Assembly (NCBI GenBank): GCA_018136815.1
Contig: CM030932.1
Coordinates: 7,998,001-8,062,000, forward strand
Reading direction: 5' to 3'
DNA from: Isochrysis galbana
Lineage: Eukaryota; Haptophyta; Isochrysidales; Isochrysidaceae
Length of the DNA stretch: 64,000 nucleotides
In this document: in pieces, positions 56,039-64,000 of the stretch
Numbering within the stretch: the stretch's first letter is position 1
Layout: each line of letters begins with the position of its first letter
Notes under the pieces: generated by a model
The model's input: the letters and a program-made list of their open reading frames with translations, nothing else
What the model was told of the DNA's origin: nothing
Database searches by the model: none
Made by a program: the position numbers and the translations under genes

Positions 56039-57006
56039 ATGGGTGGCAAGAAGGGGGCGGCAGCCAGGGAGCGTGGCAGTGAGGGCTCCGGGGGCTTCGA
56101 CTCCATGCGCGAGGCGTACGAGCAGGTGGGCGCCGCCGGATACTATGGAGAGCACGGGCGAAGCTACCGAAACCCACACGAGCCACTGCTCCGCCAGGCT
56201 TTATGGCTCGGGCTTGGCGCGCTTGAGCGGAAGGGGCTAGTTGACGCGAGTTCGCGGCCACTCCGCGTGCTCGACCTCGCGTGCGGCAGCGGAGAGGTCT
56301 CGCTCGCGCTCCGTGACTGGGCGGCGCAGCGGCCGGAACGATGCGAGCCGAAGCTCGTCGCGTGCGATCCGTACACGCACGAGGCGTTCGAGGAGCGGAC
56401 CGGCGGCGCATGCGAGCGCTGGTCGTTCGAAGACGTAGCAGCGGGCGTCCTCGATGAGCAGCCACCATTCGATCTTGTCGTCGCAGCCTTCGCGCTCCAC
56501 CTGATGGAGCCGTCGTACTTCAAGCCCGCCATGGACGCGCTTGCACGTGCGTGTCGTGTGCTGATCGTGGCGACCCCGCATAAACGGCCACACGTTTCGC
56601 AGTCGGAAGGTTGGGAGGAAGTTCCTCCCGAGATATTGCACGAGCGTGTGCGTGTTCGCGCGTACACGTCATTGCGACGCGAGCCTCCTGAGCCGGCTGT
56701 GCTGGAGCGTGCTTCAGCTGCAGCTGCAGCAGCTGCAGCAAGGGAGGCTGAACGCGCAGCTGCGGAGGCTGCCGCTCGCGCAGAGTCGGACGAGGAATCC
56801 CCGGGTGGGAGCGAAGATGAAGACGAAGAGGACGGAGAAATTGATGAAGAGGCTGTAATCGAGGAGCTGATGGAAGAGATCAGCGCCATGAACATTGGCC
56901 AGTTACGAGCACAGTTGGTTGAGCGAGGGCTCGACAAGAGCGGCAAGAAAGGCGAGCTTGCCGAGCGCCTGCTGGCTGCAAGGGTGGAGGAGGCCAAGGA
57001 AGGTCT

Positions 57007-57038
<32 letters not shown>

Positions 57039-57628
57039 AGGAGGAGTACGGCGAAGAGGAGGACGGCGGGGAGGAGGACGGCGAGGAGGCGCGCAGGCGC
57101 GAGGAGGAGGCACGCGCTGCTGCAGCTAGGGCTGAAGAGGCCAAAAGGAAGGCGAAGGCAGAAGAGGCACGTCGAGTTGCTGCAGAGAAGGCGCGGGCCG
57201 AGAAGCAAGCGGCGCGCGAGGCCAAGGCTGCAGCGCGAGTGGTGCCGGAAAAGCATCGCACGGATGACAGAAAGAATCCACTTGCACTAACAAATCAATC
57301 GACGGAAGCCTCTACGTTGGCCGCAGTTCGCGTTGAGCTTCTCAAGGCGCAGGAGAAGGCCTCGCGGCTCGCGGCTGCCTCGGCGGCTGAGGAGGCACGC
57401 GCGGCCGAAGCGGCCGCACGGGCGGAACGGCTCGTTGCAATTCATGCAGCGATGCAGTCAGCTGAGGAGGAGGAGAGGCAGTCGAAGCTCGACGACGCAT
57501 TCTCGACGGCAGAAAACGCGGGCATACCCCTCGCTGAGCTCGAGGCGATTGACTCCAAGGTCGAGGCAGGGGACATGAGCATTGAGACGGCACTGCAAGA
57601 GCTGCAAGCTCTATGTGGCACAGCTTGA
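56039..57628 (+). CDS. SAM-dependent methyltransferase fused to SAP domain and coiled coil
   Basis: The ATG at 56039 gives 529 residues. Residues about 20-200 form a class I methyltransferase: the lead YYGEHGRSYRNPHE, motif I VLDLACGSGEVSLAL (SAM-binding GxGx), an acidic residue after strand 2 (VACDPYTHEAFEE), and FDLVVAAFALHLMEPSYF as motif IV and beyond. Residues about 285-317 are a SAP helix-turn-helix (IGQLRAQLVERGLDKSGKKG), a DNA/RNA-binding module. A run of Asp/Glu (about 323-350) and a long Ala/Glu/Arg coiled coil follow; the C-terminal helices (AENAGIPLAELEAIDSK) look ordered. The substrate cannot be told from the sequence; the SAP domain suggests chromatin or RNA association. In-frame sequence upstream to 55904 lacks an ATG. 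No intron is needed. Confidence 0.82.
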
Positions 57629-58269
57629 CTCGGCCTTTATAATGCATGCTCCGTTCCAACTAATACGTGGAAACGCACAGGGGACGGTGCATGCCAACAC
57701 CCGGCTGAGATTCATAGCCGTCCTGTTGCGACCGACCTGGGTGCGATTACTCCTTTGCCCCCGATTTAACAAGATCATGGAATGGTCATACACGAATTCT
57801 CTTGGCTTAGCATCGCAGGTGTCATACGGCTGTTCAAGGGGCTAGGCATTCCTTGCTCTCTTTGCGTTATCGCTCTCATGTTCGACGGCGAGGGGCGGGC
57901 TTAGAACGCAACACCCACCTGCCGACTAACTGCCGCCCGTCCTGCCGCCCCCCGGCCGTCGAGCTTTTTTCGAGTGATAACAACCGGATCCATGTAGCTA
58001 GGTTACCGAGGCGCGCACCATGCATTTGGTAAGAGATAGTCGAAATAGAGCATCGTATAAAAAGAGACTAGGAGCCACCGGACAATGAATCTTCAAGCGT
58101 CCCTGTCCTCATCTCGCATCCGCATGCAGCGTGTATGCACGAGCGTGTGCGTTGATGTGATTGGGTATATGTGATGGTTGAATTCGACGATGGTAAATAT
58201 GGACGTGGATGCATGGGATTGGCGAGTAGTGTAACGTCGGGTAGCGGGTAGGTTACGGGGGGTTTTGGT

Positions 58270-58291
58270 GCCCCCGGGAGCTCCCGGGGGC
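58270..58291. repeat. Perfect 22-bp GC palindrome
   Basis: The sequence centred on gggagctccc, with arms gcccccgggag and ctcccgggggc, is fully self-complementary. It lies in an intergenic region 3' of the methyltransferase gene. Confidence 0.85.
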
Positions 58292-58496
58292 TTTTCTTAC
58301 TCCCTGGGAACTACCGGTGGCTGGAAGCCTACGGGGGCTAACATATATATAAGTAGCTTAATTATTTATTGAGTTCGATTGTAATTGGTGGAGCCCTCTA
58401 GGTGAGAGTGAGAGTGAGACGTATTCCGAATTGTGCTGATACATGGCAGTGTCGAGTGGAGAGTGGAGAGGGAAGCTGATGCTAACGTAAACGTAA

Positions 58497-58600
58497 ATCT
58501 TGAAGCAACCAATGAAGCATGGCTTCGGCATTCACAATTCGAAGTTCGAGGAAATCCTCAAGAATCGCGTATTTCGTATTTCTCAAGGTTTCTGATCTTG
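58497..58600. repeat. Dispersed repeat family D, copy 2
   Basis: This aligns with 27021-27130, sharing 'atcttgaagca.ccaatgaag', 'cattcacaattc' and 'ctcaagaatc.cg'. Confidence 0.65.
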
Positions 58601-58960
58601 AACAGTATACGGGGTATTGAATAGTGAATAGTGAAACTGGGAGAGAAGGGGTTCGAGCCGGCGGGAGGCGGGAGGGGGGAGGGGGGATGGTGGATGGTGA
58701 TGGTGATGGGGTCCCCGCCGAGAGCAGGTCGGCCGCAGACGGGCCCACCCACGGCCTGTAGAGCGGCAGCGTGCCCTCGATCCTCGATCGAGGAGATAAA
58801 TAAAATAATTAAATTAAAATTGATGTTATATCCTAGCCAACCCCGCTAGCTAATTGGACACAACATTTCAGTCCTAGACAGAATCCCGCCATGCCTGACG
58901 AGCCATTTGTCCGAGTGATAGGGGTAATCAGAAGTATTATCTAGGTGTTCCTTGTTTCTG

Positions 58961-59060
58961 GGATATTTAGGTGGATTTGCTCCACATTGGTATCTCTAGA
59001 TATTTCAGGGATATTTGGGCTCTTGCTGGGATATCTGTGCTGGTTATTTGGGTTGTTGAA
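58961..59060. repeat. ATATCC-rich block, copy 3 (reverse orientation)
   Basis: The reverse complement contains gcccaaatatccctgaaatatc, as in 9150-9245 and 39235-39335. Confidence 0.6.
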
Positions 59061-59822
59061 CAGTGAACAGTAAACATGTCTAACTCTAACTGTACTTAGC
59101 TCTAGCATCAGCTGTGAGCTGTGAGCGTGAGCGTGTGTTCTCTTTGATGCAGTGTACAGTGTGCGTTTGGTGTTTGGTGCTTATCGGGACCGGTCGTTGT
59201 CGGATCAATTGGAAGTGTCGGTGATGTTGATGTTGCGATGCAATCGCTACAAGCCCACGAAAGAGGGCTCTTTTTAAAACTTATAAATATTCTTGTCTTG
59301 GTGAGATCTGCGAGTGATATCGCGTCTAGCGCGACACGGTGAAACGAGTCCCATGGTGCAAGCTGCGCCGAGCAGCTGGCAAACTCTGGATGGAGGACCA
59401 GAAAGCCATCCTCTCACGCATCACGAACCTCGTCACCCAGGATCAGCCAAGCGACCTGGTCGCCTGCCAGCAGAACGACATTCTTGACAACAGGATCGAG
59501 GATGAGGAAAATGAGAAAAAGAAAAAGAGCCGAAGAAGATGAAGATTTAGCTGCAGGTGTTAGGCGTGTTCCGAAAAGTGGGGTGGGGTACCGTGGGGGA
59601 AAAGTTGCTATGCGCGCGCGCCTTCCAACTCAATGCTAACATAACATTCTAAGCGAAAACAAAACTATCACCTGGCGGCCCTCTTTTGACGGAACGCGAG
59701 TTTGGGAGTGGTTTATGATCTCAGTCAGGTTGAGGCTCGTTCAGGGCGATAGACGGATAGACGGTTGTTGCGCGCACGACGGCTCAAGGCGGCAATTGCC
59801 CTCCTCCGTTGCACGCACCTCA

Positions 59823-60058
59823 CTCCAAGTCTAAAGCGCGCTCGGTGTATGGGGCATTTTCACAATAGACTGACAGATCGAACATTAGCTTATGAGACCG
59901 CAAGCGGGAGAAATCTGCAAGCTTGATGACGGTGTGGCCACTCTAAGTCGAAAGCGCGCTCGGCGAATGGGGCATTTTCACAAACACTGACAGAGTGAAC
60001 ATTGGCTTATGAGGCCGCAAGCGGGAGAAATCGGCAAGCGTTATGACGGTGTGGCCAC
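59823..60058. repeat. 118-bp tandem duplication
   Basis: Two units start at 59823 and 59941 and share 'aaagcgcgctcgg', 'atggggcattttcacaa', 'ccgcaagcgggagaaatc' and 'tgacggtgtggcca'. They are about 90 percent identical by eye and non-coding. Confidence 0.85.
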
Positions 60059-60497
60059 ACGAAAAAGGTATTGAGACTATGTGAGGCTCATGTGTATCGT
60101 CTGTAAACCAAAGAGGCTCAACGCCAGGCGACTCGTTGAGCTGGAGGGCTAGTCAAGGGCGAGGGCGATGGTAGGATCAGGCAGTGCGGGGGCGATAGTA
60201 GGATCAGGCGGTTGTTCATAGTAAGCGAGGAAGGACGAGCCGGCAGCGTGAGCTTGACAAGGAATTCACTCGGCAGCCCGACCGACCCAATGAAAGCCAG
60301 TCATCATACAAAGTTCCATGTACTCCATCCAAGTGCAATGAACACTTGCGTTCGCAGGCAGCATGAACACTCGCCCTCGCCAGCACAGCTTAGGATCTCC
60401 ATAGCGTCCATGTAGTTTGCATGCCACCGTCGTAGCAGGCCCTAGCGGGTGTGCGAGGCGCCACGCAAGCGCATGAGCCCATACTTTGAGCATCACC
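60059..60497. other. 3' region of the CEP70-like gene
   Basis: A short repeated phrase (gatggtaggatcaggc / gatagtaggatcaggc) lies at 60165-60210. I see no gene here; it probably includes the 3' UTR of the minus-strand gene. Confidence 0.5.
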
Positions 60498-63400
60498 TCA
60501 CTCTTCGTCGTACCCCGCCCCGAGAATGGAGTCATCCGATGAGTACTCATCCAGGATCTTCACCTCTTCGTCGTCGTAGTCAGCAAAGTCTTTCTCGAGC
60601 AATGGCATCACCGCCTGCAAGGCCTCCGCAGCATGTCCATCGAACACACCACTTGTCACGTCGGAGGTCAGCAAATCAGTAGCAGAGAAGGTCTTCCCAG
60701 ATGACGCTAATTCTGGTAGACTATCGGCGGCTGTAGCCAAATCAACAGCAAAGGCGGTCGACGACTCACCCGGGATAGCAAGCACCACAATCTCGTCCGG
60801 CGTGGTCCCTAGTGCAGAGGTGCCGACCGCTGGCGCGGGCACAGCGTCTGCGTCTCCCGAGGTAGCCGATGTATAGGCTCCCAATTTCAGCTTGGCCGTA
60901 GTGCCGAGGATTCCATCCTTGGGAGAGAGTGGCGCTGCATCTTCAGAGCGCCCTACAGCCGCATGACCGTCAACGAAAGGCGCTGGTCTGAGGGCGGAAG
61001 CATCTGCCATCGACAACTGCATGGATCTCGGGCTCAATGGGCCGTTAGTGCTTGTTGGCACGTATCCACAAGCTCTGGAACTGTTGTCTGCATCGCGCGG
61101 CAAGGTAATCCCGCCATTGGGCGCCGCAACGGACTGCTCAATAGCCGCACTTGCGATACTGCCCAAATCCGTCGCTCCCTGTGGCAACGGATACGCATCG
61201 GCCGCCACAACGCTTGCAGGAGGCCCGGATCTGGCCACCACGCTCTCTTGTAGTAACAGAGTGAGCGTGGGCAGAACTTGATGAGCGGAACGGACCTCAA
61301 GCATGTCACAGACTGCGGTGATGAGCTGGTCGGCCTCATCCAGCTCGGCGGTTTCGTCTCGCAGCTGCTGGATCATTGCTCGCAGTGCAGGGACAAGCTC
61401 ATCCGGCTGAGCGACGCGGAGGAGATGCATGAGGGTGTGGGCGTGGCCAAGTAGGTCTTTGACTTTTGGGAGTAATTCCACGTTCATCGAGACGTCCAAC
61501 AGAGAGCATAGCTCTTCAAGGAGTCGGCGGTTCTCGTCGGCTGCCGCCGAGGCCGCGAACTTTGCCTCGCCCTCAGCAGGGTGAGCAACTGTTTCAATAT
61601 TAGCATGGGATCCCATGTACTCGGCCCCCGAAACGCCCGCAAATGGAGGAGGACGATGGCCAGGCGGAGGCCGCGTGGGGGGCGCTAGAGAGTTGGCGTC
61701 GGCAAGCTCCTCGACGACGTCCCACGCAAGGCTGGGAGCTGAGTCGTCCCTAGAACGGCTGTCTTTTGGGCTCACACGAGCAGAACGCGCCCTCTCCACC
61801 ATCTTGTCTACAACTTGGAGTAGCGCTCGCGGAGGAGCGTCAGCGGATTCACCAAGGCTCGCACGCAGGACTCGCAAGAAAGTATGCTGCTCCTGCACGA
61901 ATAGGAAGAGCTCGTTGGCCTTGGGAAGCACGCCCTCTTGGGATGACACGTCGAATAGTCGCATAAAATGGGCTAGAATGAGACCAGGATCCGAAGCATT
62001 GTGGCTCTCGGCGCAGGCCGCCACTCGTCCCCCCACAGGTTGGCTGGGCGGCGAGGCGGCGAGCGTCTCCGGTTCATTAGCCCCGGATGTGCTAACAATT
62101 TTGCAACGGTGGTCAATGCGACCGTCTCTTGTCGAAGCTGGAGAATTATGCAGCTGCGCAGCCACGAGCCTCTTCACAGCCGCTGATAGATCACCTAGTG
62201 TGGGCGGCGATGCAACCCTTTCTCCAGTGGCGTTTGAGGCGCCTTGCACACCGTGAGACTCAGCAGCTGGTTTATGCTGGGAGACGGGAGCGAGGTCGGC
62301 GGATAAGCTTGCGGCAAACTCGCGCAGGTGGTTCAGCTCACGCTTCGAAGCCGCCCACTTGCGGAGCTCTCCCAGAGTTCGCTCGGGCGTGAGCCCTGCG
62401 GATAGGGGCGGCCCGCGATCCGCAGCATTTGGTACTCGTCCAGCGGCGGCAGCGCTCGTGATTGCACAGACTTCGCGCACCCAACGTTCCATCTGAGGCA
62501 ACGCGCTCAAAGCTGCTGCAAGCTTCCTCACCGCTGCAGGGAGCTGAGAGCCATCGACCAGCCGCAGGGCATGGCACGCCTCGGTTACGATGGCCCGGTC
62601 GCGAGCCCCGGCACTCGCGGCCACAGCCGCCGCTTTTGCGGCCGCCTCCTCGGCGGCCGCCGCCCGCCGCTCGGACTCGTGTAGACGAGCCGTGGTCCGG
62701 TGTAGGGCCGCACCAGTCCCCGCCAATTCCTGACGCAGCAGGTCAGCGGAGGCGCGCGCCTGCTGTTCGGCGGCGGTAGCGGCGGCGGCGGCGGTGGCAG
62801 CGGAAGACAACGCCATTTCGTGCCGAGATGTTGACGCTGCCCCGCTACGGGATGCAGCTTCGAGGGAGCGAGACGCGAGCTCAGCATGGGATGCAACCTC
62901 GGCCTGCAGATTGTCGGCTCTCACCCGCTGCTGCTGGGCATCCGCGCGGGCTTCTGCGAGAGCGGTGTGCGCTGCCCGCAGCTTGGCGGCTGCCATCCCC
63001 ACCTGCCGCCTCGCATCGTCTGCTGCTTGGTCCGCCGCCTTCTTCGCCTCAGCCAGCCGGCGGAGGAGCTCGCCCTCGTCAGAGGTCCGCCACGAGCCGA
63101 ACGAGTCCTTTGCCGAGATTGTGTTCTGGGCGCTTGCCAGCTCGGAGGACAATCGCCTCACTTCAGCTCGCAAAAATTCGACCTCGGATTGCAGGTTGCG
63201 CTGAGCAGATTCGTAGGCAGAGACGAGCTCAAGAGCCCTGCGATTGATTAGTTGGGAGGGCTCAGTGGTGACTGCGATGAAGAGCGGAGCGAGATCGCGG
63301 GCAGACGGGGTAGGCCATGCAAAGAGCACCGCGAAGGGCGTGCGATATGATGCTGACTGAGCGCGCCCTCGATAACCTCTCGGCCTTCTAGGTGCTTGCG

Positions 63401-64000
63401 TAGCCTATTATGGCGGATAGAGCCCCCGCCCCCGCCGCACACCTTCCGTCGGTAGCTGATGATGGCCGTGGTGGGCGCAAGTGTGCTTCCGCAAAGACTG
63501 CTCTCTCCCTCTCACGTCGGGCGGCGTCACGCTCCACAACTTCACGCTGGAGTTTCTCCTGCATCCGCTGGATCTCTGCCTCTCGTTGCCGTAGGGAGAG
63601 TGCCAATGCCTGGTTGCGCGACTTGAGCGAGCGTAGCTCAGCGTCGGCGCCGCGGGTCGAGGCGGTGGAAGAAGAACGCGAGCGTGCCAGAGCTTCTCGC
63701 GCATCACTCAGTTGCATCTCGAGGCTTGCGGCCGTCTTGGCGAGCTGTTCGTACCGCGCATCGCTTCTCCTCCTTGCCTCGTCTGCGGCAGCGCCACGTG
63801 CGCGCTCTGCTTCAGCCTCGAGCGCCGCCTTCTCAAGTCCGCGGCCTCGCGCCTCAAGCGCCTGCAGCACGCTGAGTAATGTGCTGCGCACCGCGACAGT
63901 TGTGGGCGCCGAAGTGGCGGTGGCAAGAACGAGCGGCGAGAAGCCTGCCGCCTCGAGTTGGCGTGATACGCCCACCCACGCTCCAACCTCGCCCGGCTCC
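60498..64000 (-). CDS. CEP70: CEP70-like centrosomal/basal-body coiled-coil protein (5' end outside window)
   Basis: CEP70 is a centrosomal protein that binds gamma-tubulin and microtubules and acts in ciliogenesis. One exon runs from the window edge to 63443, an intron follows at 63442-63238 (GT/AG, 205 bp, phase kept), and a second exon runs 63237-60498 to TGA; at least about 1,098 residues are seen. The beginning (VSRQLEAAGFSPLVL) resembles the conserved CEP70 start. A long Ala/Glu/Arg coiled coil follows. The C-terminal half carries the CEP70-type unit LFDVSSQEGVLPKANELF and two related units, LLDVSMNVELLPKVKDLL and MLEVRSAHQVLPTLTLLL. The tail is acidic (DYDDEEVKILDEYSSDDS). It is longer than human CEP70 (about 600 aa). 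The family assignment rests on these motifs. Confidence 0.65.

Larger units (their letters stand above)
57629..59822. other. Intergenic region with repeat fragments
   Basis: It contains the 22-bp perfect palindrome at 58270-58291, repeat D copy 2 (58497-58600) and an ATATCC block in reverse (58961-59060). The short frame at 59339-59542 (67 codons, Lys-rich end) is unconvincing. Nothing else is supported. Confidence 0.55.

Noticed and set aside
56164..57261. Minus-strand frame of 365 codons opposite the methyltransferase gene
   Set aside because: It is Ser/Ala low complexity produced by the antisense of Glu/Ala/Asp-rich coding sequence.
59339..59542. 67-codon frame ending in Lys/Arg
   Set aside because: It is too short, has no motif and lies in repeat-rich intergenic sequence.

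Overview
The window looks like nuclear DNA of a flagellated, plastid-bearing microalga; a haptophyte is my best guess. The grounds are GC-rich coding sequence, short GT-AG introns, large coiled-coil proteins, a CEP70-like centrosomal protein, a gene with two AP2-like domains, signal-peptide-led (secondary-plastid style) presequences, and gene-sized islands separated by dense, nested, mostly non-autonomous repeats. I name no species. Two runs of exactly 100 N (17559-17658 and 48722-48821) are assembly gaps.

Genes that can be supported, from left to right: a small plastid or thylakoid-lumen protein (41-561, minus); a roughly 1,050-residue coiled-coil protein of unknown function (3023-6169, minus); a small J-domain protein (10243-10764, minus), divergent from a giant VPS13 bridge-like lipid-transfer protein (11346-26622, plus, four exons, one gap); a double-AP2 protein (29592-30644, plus); a ten-exon S41 C-terminal processing peptidase with a secretory or plastid leader and a membrane anchor (33805-37730, minus); a leucine-rich-repeat gene part (39472-40207, minus); a small Cys-rich membrane protein (42129-42431, minus); a two-helix coiled-coil membrane protein (44961-45881, plus); an NDC1-like transmembrane nucleoporin (49773-52134, minus); a methyltransferase with a SAP domain (56039-57628, plus); and a CEP70-like centrosomal protein whose 5' end lies beyond the window (60498-64000, minus). 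Exon borders were set by GT/AG signals and checked for reading phase wherever coordinates are given.

Between the genes lie Ty1/copia and hAT remnants and several families of GC-rich, apparently non-autonomous repeats. Two insertions can be bounded by 17-bp target-site duplications: 7167-8092, inside the copia remnant, and 47213-47534, inside another dispersed repeat. One repeat group has picked up a piece of a cytochrome b561-like gene, present twice in opposite orientation (31680-31980 and 40950-41275). There are also tandem duplications, a minisatellite that breaks the assembly, long polypyrimidine tracts and recurring ATATCC-rich blocks.

The genes do not form an operon or pathway. Recurrent themes are membrane-contact or nuclear-membrane biology (VPS13, NDC1), the plastid (processing peptidase and two leader-bearing proteins) and the flagellar base (CEP70). 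The points most worth a second look are the VPS13 architecture (two GRAM-like modules in the middle of the VAB region), a CEP70 C-terminal unit present three times, the captured b561 fragments, and the repeat families with defined ends.
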